Of a stretch of DNA of 18,883 nucleotides, positions 13,139-18,883 are shown piece by piece. Positions within the stretch are counted from its first letter, which is position 1; every line of letters begins with the position of its first letter. The position numbers were made by a program, and so were the translations under genes. The stretch comes from an uncultured Lachnospiraceae bacterium. Its GTDB lineage: Bacteria > Bacillota > Clostridia > Lachnospirales > Lachnospiraceae. The DNA lies in contig CAJUHQ010000004.1 of the NCBI GenBank assembly GCA_910586095.1, forward strand, positions 56,256 to 75,138. The letters run 5' to 3'. The notes below the pieces were generated by a model, which saw nothing but the letters and a program-made list of their open reading frames with translations, was not told the DNA's origin and searched no databases.

Positions 13139-13567
13139 ATGATCGATTTAAAAAACGCAAGTTCAAAGGAGATCGCATCCTACTTTTCCCACGAGGTAAA
13201 CAACTTCTGCTTCAACCATAAAGCGACTGCGGAAGAGCTGAGAAGTTCACGCCTTATGAAAGATTTGGACCTTTGCTGGATTAGGATCTTATCAGACCCC
13301 GCCTACAGGACTGACCTGCGGAATGAGAGATCCGCACAGACAGGCAGACGGCTTGCCGAAATCCCTTTTATTGCGAAAAGGATAGCAATGACAGGCAACC
13401 TTAAGATGGAAGAAGTCGCAAAAATAATGGCAACGGACCACAGGACTTTGCAACAGACATTTTCAGGGCTTGTGTTCTACCACTTTATGATTACCTGCAA
13501 TAAGAGGGAAAGCCAGACACTTCTCAAAGTCATGGGGGATTCCTTTTATAAACTGCCATTAATCTGA
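13139..13567 (+). CDS. Hypothetical protein with a possible helix-turn-helix
   Basis: The 142-residue soluble, largely helical protein has a segment near 95-112 (KMEEVAKIMATDHRTLQQTF) with the spacing of a helix-turn-helix, suggesting DNA binding. This is not certain. AAAGGAG lies about 8 bases before ATG 13139. It follows the J-domain gene by 16 bases and precedes the next small gene by 19 bases, so it is part of the same operon. I do not recognise the family. Confidence 0.7.
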   Translation: MIDLKNASSKEIASYFSHEVNNFCFNHKATAEELRSSRLMKDLDLCWIRILSDPAYRTDLRNERSAQTGRRLAEIPFIAKRIAMTGNLKMEEVAKIMATDHRTLQQTFSGLVFYHFMITCNKRESQTLLKVMGDSFYKLPLI

Positions 13568-13586
13568 AAACAGGAGGACAAATTTT

Positions 13587-13856
13587 ATGAACATAAATTT
13601 AAACGAAGTAAGGGAACATGTAGAACTCTACTTTAAAGAGAATCTTCCCAAATACACAGTATTGGAGATCAGGAGAAAATCCAGCCACCCCGATGACAGC
13701 TATCTCTTTATGGTATCAGCAAAAAATGATAACGGCACTTATGCCGTTTGGACTGGCTGGAATGAACTCAACCAGAGCCTCAATCACGGTCACTACGATC
13801 TGAAATCCGTTAAGGAATGTGAAAATATCTTTGAGGAATTCTTTTATAGAGCATAA
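13587..13856 (+). CDS. Small hypothetical protein
   Basis: The 89-residue protein is of mixed alpha/beta character: a helical start (NLNEVREHVELYFKENL), a beta-rich middle (YLFMVSAKNDNGTYAVWTGW) and a helical end (SVKECENIFEEFFYRA). ACAGGAGGAC gives a strong ribosome binding site for ATG 13587. It is the last gene of the operon before a long inverted repeat that begins 3 bases after its stop. No signal peptide, membrane helix or catalytic motif is visible, and the family is not recognised. Confidence 0.7.
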   Translation: MNINLNEVREHVELYFKENLPKYTVLEIRRKSSHPDDSYLFMVSAKNDNGTYAVWTGWNELNQSLNHGHYDLKSVKECENIFEEFFYRA

Positions 13857-13858
13857 TG

Positions 13859-13898
13859 ATACAGGGGGATTGATCTATATGACGGAATCCCCCTGTAT
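13859..13898. terminator. 13-bp inverted repeat closing the ssb-radC block
   Basis: ATACAGGGGGATT (13859-13871) and AATCCCCCTGTAT (13886-13898) are perfectly complementary around a 14-base spacer. They begin 3 bases after the last stop of the operon. There is no U-tract, so it could be a rho-assisted terminator, an mRNA-stabilising hairpin or a DNA-level site. Confidence 0.6.
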
Positions 13899-13912
13899 TC
13901 CCACAGATATGC

Positions 13913-13941
13913 TTGAAACCATGATGATTTGATAGTATACT
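13913..13941 (+). promoter_or_regulatory. Promoter of the Rpn-family gene
   Basis: TTGAAA (13913-13918), a 17-base spacer and TATACT (13936-13941). It lies 29 bases before the chosen start at 13971 and after the operon-closing hairpin, so the gene is an independent unit. Confidence 0.65.
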
Positions 13942-13970
13942 ACAATTACACAGAAGAAAGGGGCTACAGA

Positions 13971-14942
13971 ATGCCAAAGAAAACACAGGGTCTAAAGCCT
14001 GATACAGTACTAAAGAATTACTGGAATGACAACGGACAGTTTGCTGATTTCTTTAACGCAGTCCTGTTTGACGGTGAACAGGTGATCTCTCCCGATGAGC
14101 TGGAAGATGCCGACACGGAGGAATCTTCTATCCTTGAACACAGGGAATATGCCGAGAGCATCAAGGCATCCAGAGACAACATAAAGATCCATAAAAGATC
14201 TACCGCTTACGGGGTTGAATTAGTCATGCTCGGCATAGAATCACAGGAGCATATACACTATGCCATGCCGATGCGGGTTATGGGTTATGATTACGGCACA
14301 TACAAAAAGCAGTATGACCGCAATGCCAAGAAATACCAGAAAAAAGATGAAATGACAGATGATGAATACCTTTCCAGAATGAAACGGACAGACAAATTTA
14401 CTCCTGTCATCACCGTTGTTGTCTATTACGGCGATCATCCTTGGGACGGGGCTACTACCCTTCACGGGATGCTAAACATTCCTGATAAGATGAAGCCCTT
14501 TGTCAACGATTACAAAATGCTTCTTGTGGAAGCAAGGAAGAATGATCTGGTATTCCACAACATGACAAATATCACATTTTTTGATATGCTGAAGGTAGTT
14601 TTAGACAAAAGCATTACAAAGAATGAGGCTAAGGAAAAATTCATAGAATATGCCTTAGAACATAATGTAGACAAAACAGTAGTTATGACCGTGGCAGGAG
14701 CCACTAAACTCAAGATTGATTACAATGCGTTATCCATGAAAGGAGATGTTAATATGTGTACTTTATTTGATGAGGTTGAAAAAGAAGGAGTTCTAAAAGG
14801 AGAAATTAAGGGTATTCAGGCATTAATTGAAAGCCTGCAGGAAATGGATATTCCATACACTAAAACCCAAAATCAGTTAATGGTGAAATTCTCCTTATCA
14901 GAAGACACCGCTCAGGAATACATGGATAAGTTCTGGAAATAA
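13971..14942 (+). CDS. Rpn-family PD-(D/E)XK nuclease-like protein (recombination-promoting type)
   Basis: The 323-residue protein opens with LKNYWNDNGQFADFFNAVLF (about 14-33) and contains VELVMLGIESQEHIHYAMP (82-100), followed by MRVMGYDYGTYKKQY. The hydrophobic-GIE-x-Q motif with the following YAMPxRVxxYD is typical of Rpn/transposase-like PDDEXK proteins of gut Firmicutes. E. coli relatives are DNases that raise recombination. The C-terminal part is helical (KGEIKGIQALIESLQEMD), usual for the group. I chose ATG 13971 (AAAGGGG upstream, conserved MPKK) over an earlier in-frame codon at 13929, which overlaps the promoter. It has its own promoter and terminator. Biological role in this element is unknown. 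Confidence 0.85.
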   Translation: MPKKTQGLKPDTVLKNYWNDNGQFADFFNAVLFDGEQVISPDELEDADTEESSILEHREYAESIKASRDNIKIHKRSTAYGVELVMLGIESQEHIHYAMPMRVMGYDYGTYKKQYDRNAKKYQKKDEMTDDEYLSRMKRTDKFTPVITVVVYYGDHPWDGATTLHGMLNIPDKMKPFVNDYKMLLVEARKNDLVFHNMTNITFFDMLKVVLDKSITKNEAKEKFIEYALEHNVDKTVVMTVAGATKLKIDYNALSMKGDVNMCTLFDEVEKEGVLKGEIKGIQALIESLQEMDIPYTKTQNQLMVKFSLSEDTAQEYMDKFWK

Positions 14943-14953
14943 TCACGTTCTAC

Positions 14954-14978
14954 TGCCCCTCCTCCGAGGGGCATTTTT
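14954..14978 (+). terminator. Intrinsic terminator after the Rpn gene
   Basis: TGCCCCTC-CTCC-GAGGGGCA is a perfect 8-bp GC-rich stem with a 4-base loop, followed by TTTTT (14974-14978), 12 bases after the stop codon. Confidence 0.9.
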
Positions 14979-14997
14979 ATCAATCAAAGGAGATTTT

Positions 14998-15227
14998 ATA
15001 AGATTAACTTTTGAAGAAATGGCTTTAAAATATCCCGATCAATGGCTTGGGCTAAAAATCCAATTTATCTGGATAACGATGGAGTCACATTGTTGTCCGC
15101 AGTAATTATATACACTGATAAAAGCTGTGACGAACTGCTTGAAATGCAGATTGATGGCAGAGACAGAATAATTGGCTGGTACACGACTGACAACAGCCTG
15201 CAGTTAGGAATGGCAGAAAGTGTTTAA
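14998..15227 (+). pseudogene. Frameshifted small gene that has also lost its ATG
   Basis: An AAAGGAG site is followed at start-codon distance by ATA (14998), and the frame reads RLTFEEMALKYPDQWLGLK up to a run of five A (15054-15058). One phase later it continues NPIYLDNDGVTLLSAVIIYT and ends GWYTTDNSLQLGMAESV at 15227. Joined, this is a continuous protein of about 76 residues resembling small uncharacterised Firmicutes proteins that begin with a LTFEEM..KYPD(Q/K)W.GL pattern (from memory). One lost A and an ATG-to-ATA change would explain both defects. Internal ATGs at 15019 or 15042 could yield only fragments. Confidence 0.6.
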
Positions 15228-15327
15228 TGTAATTACACATAACATCGAATCAACCGCCAGTCTTTACTTAAAATATGACATAATCATTTAAATAAAGCAA
15301 TTTCTACAATCGGGAAATTTAAATTAT

Positions 15328-15333
15328 TATAAT
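15328..15333 (+). promoter_or_regulatory. -10 element before the phd-like gene
   Basis: A perfect TATAAT, 27 bases before ATG 15360, in an AT-rich stretch. No good -35 hexamer is seen at the proper distance, so promoter strength is uncertain. Confidence 0.4.
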
Positions 15334-15359
15334 AGTAGTAGAAAGGAAGTCTTCTTTAT

Positions 15360-15575
15360 ATGTCAATTACAGCAACAGAACTTAAAAACAATCTTGAAAA
15401 ATATCTACAGATATCTGCTACGGAAGATGTCTTTATCACAAGAAACGGAGAAGTAGTGGCAAAACTGACCAGTCCATACCATGACAGAGTGGAAACCGCC
15501 AAATCCTTATTTGGCATTCTGCCGAAAGATATAAACATCGAAGAGCTAAAAATAGAAAGGCTGGCTATGAAATAA
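15360..15575 (+). CDS. Phd/YefM-family antitoxin, without a toxin gene
   Basis: The 71-residue protein shows the Phd/YefM N-terminal DNA-binding domain: MSITATELKNNLEKYLQISA, then EDVFITRNGEVVAKLTSPY. The C-terminal stretch (AKSLFGILPKDINIEELKIE) would normally wrap around a RelE, Doc or PIN-type toxin. No toxin frame follows: the stop is 19 bases before a terminator stem and the next 180 bases are non-coding. Either the toxin was lost, or this acts as a solo regulator or anti-addiction antitoxin for a toxin elsewhere. AAAGGAAG lies upstream of ATG 15360. Phd-type antitoxins normally repress their own promoter. Confidence 0.8.
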   Translation: MSITATELKNNLEKYLQISATEDVFITRNGEVVAKLTSPYHDRVETAKSLFGILPKDINIEELKIERLAMK

Positions 15576-15594
15576 TTGCCTCTCTTGCTTCACC

Positions 15595-15616
15595 GCCTCT
15601 CTTTCGAGGGGCTTTT
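15595..15616 (+). terminator. Terminator after the phd-like gene
   Basis: GCCTCT (15595-15600) pairs with AGGGGC (15607-15612, one G-U) around CTTTCG, followed by TTTT. Confidence 0.65.
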
Positions 15617-15683
15617 ACTATATCTTTCTTCAAATATCGTATTTTCCACCACAACCCTCTATCTATCTGCCAGATTATCAATC

Positions 15684-15747
15684 CACTCCTTTTATCTATG
15701 ATGTAAGGTAAGCCTTTCAAGTGCTTACAGACAGATAAAAAGGAGTG
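15684..15747 (+). promoter_or_regulatory. Long inverted repeat that buries the ribosome binding site of the next gene
   Basis: CACTCCTTTTATCT (15684-15697) is complementary to AGATAAAAAGGAGTG (15733-15747) with a single bulged A. A second stem, GTAAGC (15708-15713) / GCTTAC (15723-15728), lies inside the loop. The 3' arm contains the AAAAGGAG ribosome binding site of the gene starting at 15759, so folding would block translation. It is a candidate cis-acting translational switch, or a protein-binding palindrome. Confidence 0.6.
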
Positions 15748-15758
15748 TGAAATCACAT

Positions 15759-16883
15759 ATGTACAGGAACGAAAATATCTCTGCCAGAACGAAAAGCAGA
15801 CTGGCAAAGGAAGAATGTTTTAACAGGAATATACCCATATCGAATATACTTTTCTACATAGGCGGCGGATTTATGCTGAGAAAGCAGGCGGTTACTCTGG
15901 TCAGGATTTTCTATCAAATTAATGAGCATAAGGCAAATGATATGATCGCTGACCTGCTCTCCTATGGCCTGTTAGTCAAAAAACAGGCTACTGACACAAA
16001 GACCTGCCTTTACATCATGACAAAGTTTCCCCTTGCCATGTACCATGAATGTAGCACAAGGGATTCCTGCTCTGTCAAGCTGAATAACAGAAAGATCTGG
16101 CACAATATATACAGGACAGAATTCATCATAAGGCAGGCTGTTCCAATGATGGAGCAACTTTCCATGGAACTGACCCTGCAGAATCTGCTGAATTTCCTGA
16201 CAGATCACTGTATCTGCGTCTTTACAACAGAAAACCAGATGTCAGTCTATCAGTTATACGGAAACCTTTACGAGAAGTTTCCCATCAAAGATAAGGAACT
16301 TATCGCCTCTGGTTTTCCCCGTGTATCTGATTTTATGGATGATTACTATAAGATCACCGCTGACCTGTACCACCACCAGCGAAATTTTCTTGGATATCAG
16401 ATTGACGATGATTATTCTGGTTATCTGGACATAAAAGAGCGATTGGAAAGAGAAAGGGATCTGATCTCCTCCCCCAAAGAATACAAGAGGAACTACTATT
16501 CTCTTTTCAATATGACGGCCGCAGGATTCTTCTTCATTGGAAAACCAACAGGGGAAAATATCACCATTGGCACCTTCGATAAATGCAACAATATGTATCT
16601 CAAGAAAATCTACGAGAATATCATCTGCATCTATCTCATGTTGGAAAGGTATCTTGGTTTTTTCCCACAGATAACCTTACAGGTGTATATGTCGGATGCC
16701 GATAGAATCCTTTTTTTACAGGATAAAGAAAATGAGCAGGGTTACGATTATTCCAAACAGGAACGATCAGGACTCACTAAAAGAGATAGTTTCTTCCAGA
16801 ATATGCGTATTCCAAGACAGAACTGGAATGATATCCATGTAGATTACATCTACTACCCATTAAAAGAAAAGTATCATTTATAG
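15759..16883 (+). CDS. Hypothetical protein with possible N-terminal winged helix
   Basis: The 374-residue soluble protein has an N-terminal region about 15-80 (KEECFNRNIPISNILFYIGG, then LVRIFYQINEHKANDMIADL and SYGLLVKK) with the helix-helix-wing pattern of a winged-helix domain. The rest is mixed alpha/beta with many aromatic residues and no motif I recognise. The start is uncertain: ATG 15759 lies 13 bases after AAGGAG, while an in-frame GTG at 15747 would be too close to it. The ribosome binding site lies inside a long inverted repeat, suggesting translational or operator control. It could be a replication or transfer accessory protein, but no evidence is decisive. Confidence 0.7.
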   Translation: MYRNENISARTKSRLAKEECFNRNIPISNILFYIGGGFMLRKQAVTLVRIFYQINEHKANDMIADLLSYGLLVKKQATDTKTCLYIMTKFPLAMYHECSTRDSCSVKLNNRKIWHNIYRTEFIIRQAVPMMEQLSMELTLQNLLNFLTDHCICVFTTENQMSVYQLYGNLYEKFPIKDKELIASGFPRVSDFMDDYYKITADLYHHQRNFLGYQIDDDYSGYLDIKERLERERDLISSPKEYKRNYYSLFNMTAAGFFFIGKPTGENITIGTFDKCNNMYLKKIYENIICIYLMLERYLGFFPQITLQVYMSDADRILFLQDKENEQGYDYSKQERSGLTKRDSFFQNMRIPRQNWNDIHVDYIYYPLKEKYHL

Positions 16884-16925
16884 GCGTGTGTTACCGATCT
16901 ATGACCTCAGAAATTTGCATTTCAT

Positions 16926-16961
16926 CAGACTGTCTGCATTCCGCAGGCAGTTTGATTTATT
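16926..16961 (+). terminator. Hairpin terminator after the 15759 gene
   Basis: CAGACTGTCTGC (16926-16937) pairs with GCAGGCAGTTTG (16943-16954) over 12 positions (two G-U) with a 5-base loop, followed by ATTTATT. A TATAAT at 17002-17007 downstream may be the -10 of the next gene, though no good -35 box was found. Confidence 0.65.
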
Positions 16962-17059
16962 GCGATAACTGTTTTAGCTTTCTTTATGTTTCTATTATTG
17001 TTATAATCTTTACAGAATCATATATCAATCCATCCCCATTCCAGAAAGGAAACCCACAA

Positions 17060-18133
17060 ATGAAAGACAAACTATCATACAGACAACTATATGACGAAAT
17101 CGAAACTCTGAATACTTCTGTTTTTGATTCCCTGATTAACAGAGACTTTGAATCATTTCAAAACACAATAAATGAGTTTGTCGATTCAGGCATCATGGAA
17201 CAGGACGAATTTGCCACGGCAAGAGAAGCCTACCGCTACTCTTCCATGCCTTTTACCTTTGACGGCACATGGATCAGTGTAGATTCCCGCAACCCGCTTG
17301 ACAGGCTTGTTATGGATGTCGCTGGTCCATCTATACAGGAAATACACGCAAGGGATGTGATGCCCTTCTATGCTTATATGGTAGGACATACAGAAGTGCA
17401 GGGAACCAGTCAAACAGACAGTAAGATTGCGGGCAAAAGGTATGCTGCCTTACAGCATTATAAAGAACTATACAAAGATTTGTATAAAGACCCTTCTTCC
17501 AAAGGCACATGGTCAATCCCGCTTGTCTCTGATGCCGAAAAGCATAAAATGGTTTACATAAATAGAATAACAGAACTTGCCGCTGCCCGCAGTAAGTTCT
17601 ATGCGACATATGATTTTACTTCTCTTCCGCTAAACGGCATGAAGATCATCGACAGCGAAAAACTGAGAAACATGGATACCTCTGAAAAAATCAAGTATCT
17701 GACAGAAACCTTTGATGATATATATGACCCTGCCAAAAACAAGAACAGATTTAACCATTCTGACTGCTTTTCCTTTGACGGTTTTGAAAAAATTCTTGCA
17801 AGCAACTACCTGCAAGGCAAAGATATAGACAGGAAGAACTGGAAACGATATACAAAAGGCGATTTGCCAGTTAAAGCTGAGTTTTATCTACAGCTCGCAT
17901 TTTACCTGACCATTCCATCATCTGATGAGATAGAAAAGTTTATGAATCTGCACGGATATTCCATTAAAGGCAATATGACACGATTTGGCGGTATCAAGGA
18001 TGGCAATATAACACGACCAGTCCTACACAGGGATTTATGCCGTTGGATCGATGCAGGTATCGACTACAACCTGATCAACGAAATATGCGGGTTAAAGCTG
18101 GAACAAAAAGAACTCAGGAAAAAATCTCATTAA
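17060..18133 (+). CDS. Hypothetical protein with a helical XRE-associated-like C-terminal domain
   Basis: The 357-residue protein starts MKDKLSYRQLYDEIETL after AGAAAGGAAAC. The frame is open upstream to 16886, but that stretch crosses a terminator and a probable -10 box, so ATG 17060 is used. The C-terminal part (about 245-350) reads YLQGKDIDRKNWKRYTKGDL, then FYLQLAFYLTIPSSDEIEKF, NLHGYSIKG and DYNLINEICGLKL. This order (W/R-x-x-G on a recognition helix, LALAL-type helix, then a GYxx helix and an INE-x-x helix) resembles the helical domain of Firmicutes XRE-like regulators. The match is by eye only. The N-terminal part is unrecognised. A bidirectional terminator follows the stop. Confidence 0.7.
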   Translation: MKDKLSYRQLYDEIETLNTSVFDSLINRDFESFQNTINEFVDSGIMEQDEFATAREAYRYSSMPFTFDGTWISVDSRNPLDRLVMDVAGPSIQEIHARDVMPFYAYMVGHTEVQGTSQTDSKIAGKRYAALQHYKELYKDLYKDPSSKGTWSIPLVSDAEKHKMVYINRITELAAARSKFYATYDFTSLPLNGMKIIDSEKLRNMDTSEKIKYLTETFDDIYDPAKNKNRFNHSDCFSFDGFEKILASNYLQGKDIDRKNWKRYTKGDLPVKAEFYLQLAFYLTIPSSDEIEKFMNLHGYSIKGNMTRFGGIKDGNITRPVLHRDLCRWIDAGIDYNLINEICGLKLEQKELRKKSH

Positions 18134-18149
18134 AAAATATTCCGCTCAT

Positions 18150-18186
18150 AAGAAAAAGCAGTCCTAAGGCAAGGCTGCTTTTTCTT
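18150..18186. terminator. Strong bidirectional terminator
   Basis: AAGAAAAAGCAG (18150-18161) and CTGCTTTTTCTT (18175-18186) are perfectly complementary over 12 bp, so both strands carry a stem with a U-rich 3' arm. It marks the end of the last element gene. Confidence 0.85.
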
Positions 18187-18556
18187 CAAACAAACATTTT
18201 TTCAATAGGAGAAAGGTGATCGAAAGGAATATAAAATGATATGCAGAGCGAAAATGTATGCTTTTGCTTCATATATCTAAAACCGTCATCGTTGCCATAG
18301 AGGAGTTCGCAAAAGACATAAGAGAATAGTTTCGCTCGATTTAATCAAATATATCACTCACCTTAATATAATATAGATGGCATCAAAAAATATATCGTTT
18401 TTTTATGCACTATCGCCTTCATTATCATACAAATTTATGTATGATGGCAAAGCTGCCGTTTTCTTATGGCATACCATATCGGGGCTTAATTTAAAAGTTG
18501 TAAAATGGTTGTAAACCTTCTTTCCACCTATGAAAAAGTCCCATTTTATCGGGGTT
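18187..18556. other. Gene-poor, repeat-containing end region (candidate attachment-site arm)
   Basis: No convincing gene is present, only frames under 30 codons. It holds a perfect 8-bp stem ATCATACA (18424-18431) / TGTATGAT (18438-18445), then GGCA-AAGC-TGCC. The direct repeat TATCGGGG occurs at 18477-18484 and 18547-18554, and GTTGTAAA at 18497-18504 and 18508-18515. Short repeats beside a broken host gene are what recombinase-binding arms of an element end look like. This is inference. Confidence 0.4.
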
Positions 18557-18607
18557 TCAGCAAAAATGGCAGATATTGCCGTGGCATATAAATAAAATTT
18601 TTATCAT
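18557..18607 (-). pseudogene. Low-molecular-weight protein tyrosine phosphatase, first 13 codons only
   Basis: From ATG 18607 (AAGGAG 14 bases upstream) the minus strand reads MIKILFICHGNIC, then HFC and a stop. (I)LFxCxGNICRSP is the N-terminal strand and catalytic P-loop (C-x5-R) of LMW-PTP enzymes. The catalytic Cys is kept but the P-loop Arg codon is replaced by CAT, and nothing after it matches. Similarity ends abruptly at about 18569, inside the most conserved part of the gene, as expected where an element has integrated. The remaining part should lie at the other end of the element or be lost. Confidence 0.75.
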
Positions 18608-18650
18608 GGTTTCCATATCTCCTTATATCCCGGTATATCTTGGTTTTTCC

Positions 18651-18881
18651 TTATGTTTTCAAGGTTTTTCCTCTGCCCATATGTACGAAAAGTTTCGGCT
18701 TATAACCTCTGACCATAATTTCCTTCGGATAAAAATCGCTGCCATAAGCCCTCTGAATATCCTTTGGTAGATCAACAACAACTACCCCCGGTTTTCCTGT
18801 CTTTGCAATATAAAATGCTTTTTTAATTGTTTCTGCCAAATCTTCCCTTTTTCGTACCATCACAGCATATTTACAGATACT
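18651..18881 (-). pseudogene. Acetolactate synthase large subunit fragment (ilvB-like), truncated at its 3' end
   Basis: Minus-strand frame entering from the right edge: VMVRKREDLAETIKKAFYIA, then KTGKPGVVVVDLPKDIQ and YGSDFYPKEIMVRGYKP, ending at a stop at 18651. The (R)EDL..TI..AF(Y/W)IA.TG(K/R)PGPV.(V/I)DLPKD block is typical of thiamine-diphosphate acetohydroxyacid synthases, about 130-190 residues into a roughly 550-residue enzyme. One usual Pro (GPVVVD) is Val here. After GYKP the similarity decays (KLFVHMGRGKTLKT) and the frame stops, so most of the enzyme is missing. It lies 44 bases upstream of the phosphatase start. Whether the 5' part is intact cannot be seen. Confidence 0.8.
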
Positions 18882-18883
18882 TC

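Noticed and set aside
16886..17059. A 58-codon extension of the protein at 17060
   Set aside because: It crosses a 12-bp terminator hairpin and a TATAAT box, and AGAAAGGAAAC lies directly before ATG 17060.
18237..18330. Several frames under 30 codons (for example ISKTVIVAIEEFAKDIRE)
   Set aside because: Short alternatives exist in all three frames and no start is favoured. One may be a relic, but it cannot be supported as a gene.
1..18883. CRISPR array, tRNA or rRNA genes
   Set aside because: No regularly spaced direct repeats and no cloverleaf or rRNA-like sequence were seen on either strand.

Overview
The window looks like accessory DNA from a low-GC Gram-positive anaerobe, most likely a Clostridia/Lachnospiraceae gut bacterium. 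This rests on AGGAGG-type ribosome binding sites, TTGACA/TATAAT-type promoters, and protein families common in that group (DUF5688, cytoplasmic leucine-rich-repeat proteins, Rpn-type PD-(D/E)XK proteins). No rRNA, tRNA or CRISPR array was seen. The best overall reading is the cargo end of an integrated mobile element: a defence-rich left part, a replication/repair-type accessory operon in the middle, and a probable element/chromosome junction near the right end.

Left part (1-8.9 kb, visibly AT-rich, mostly minus strand). The edge holds the first 87 codons of an unknown gene. Next come an OLD-family ATPase/TOPRIM nuclease (892-2592), a three-helix membrane protein (2666-3304), an AbiH gene cut down to its first 23 codons (3419-3490) and an HExxH membrane protease (3521-4252). 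A tyrosine-recombinase tail fragment (4682-4768), an LRR protein (4824-5666), and a small helical gene followed by a frameshifted mini-gene come after these. The most striking unit is an Abi_2 (AbiD/AbiF-like) HEPN RNase gene (6508-7449). Between a consensus promoter and its start codon lies a compact ~70-nt two-hairpin RNA ending in an intrinsic terminator, the layout of an RNA-antitoxin/HEPN-toxin pair. A second promoter-hairpin-terminator RNA (6256-6327) lies beyond the abi 3' end on the other strand. A winged-helix-like gene (7691-8296) follows.

Middle part (8.9-13.9 kb, higher GC, all plus strand). A structured leader with three stem-loops precedes DUF5688. It is followed by SSB, a start-less reading frame overlapping the ssb 3' end, a stand-alone DUF262 protein with a long acidic tail, a RadC/JAB protein, a J-domain protein and two small unknown proteins, ending at a 13-bp inverted repeat. 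This is a typical accessory DNA-metabolism block of integrative and conjugative elements. A terminator splits it between DUF262 and radC.

Right part (13.9-18.9 kb). An Rpn-family protein has its own promoter and terminator. It is followed by a decayed small gene, an orphan Phd/YefM antitoxin without a toxin, and an unknown protein whose ribosome binding site lies inside a long inverted repeat. A second unknown protein with a helical C-terminal domain follows, then a strong bidirectional terminator. The last 0.7 kb holds short direct and inverted repeats. These abut the first 13 codons of a low-molecular-weight protein tyrosine phosphatase gene, broken inside its catalytic P-loop, and then an internal fragment of acetolactate synthase, both on the minus strand. 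The break in the phosphatase gene is the best candidate for an element end near 18566-18569.
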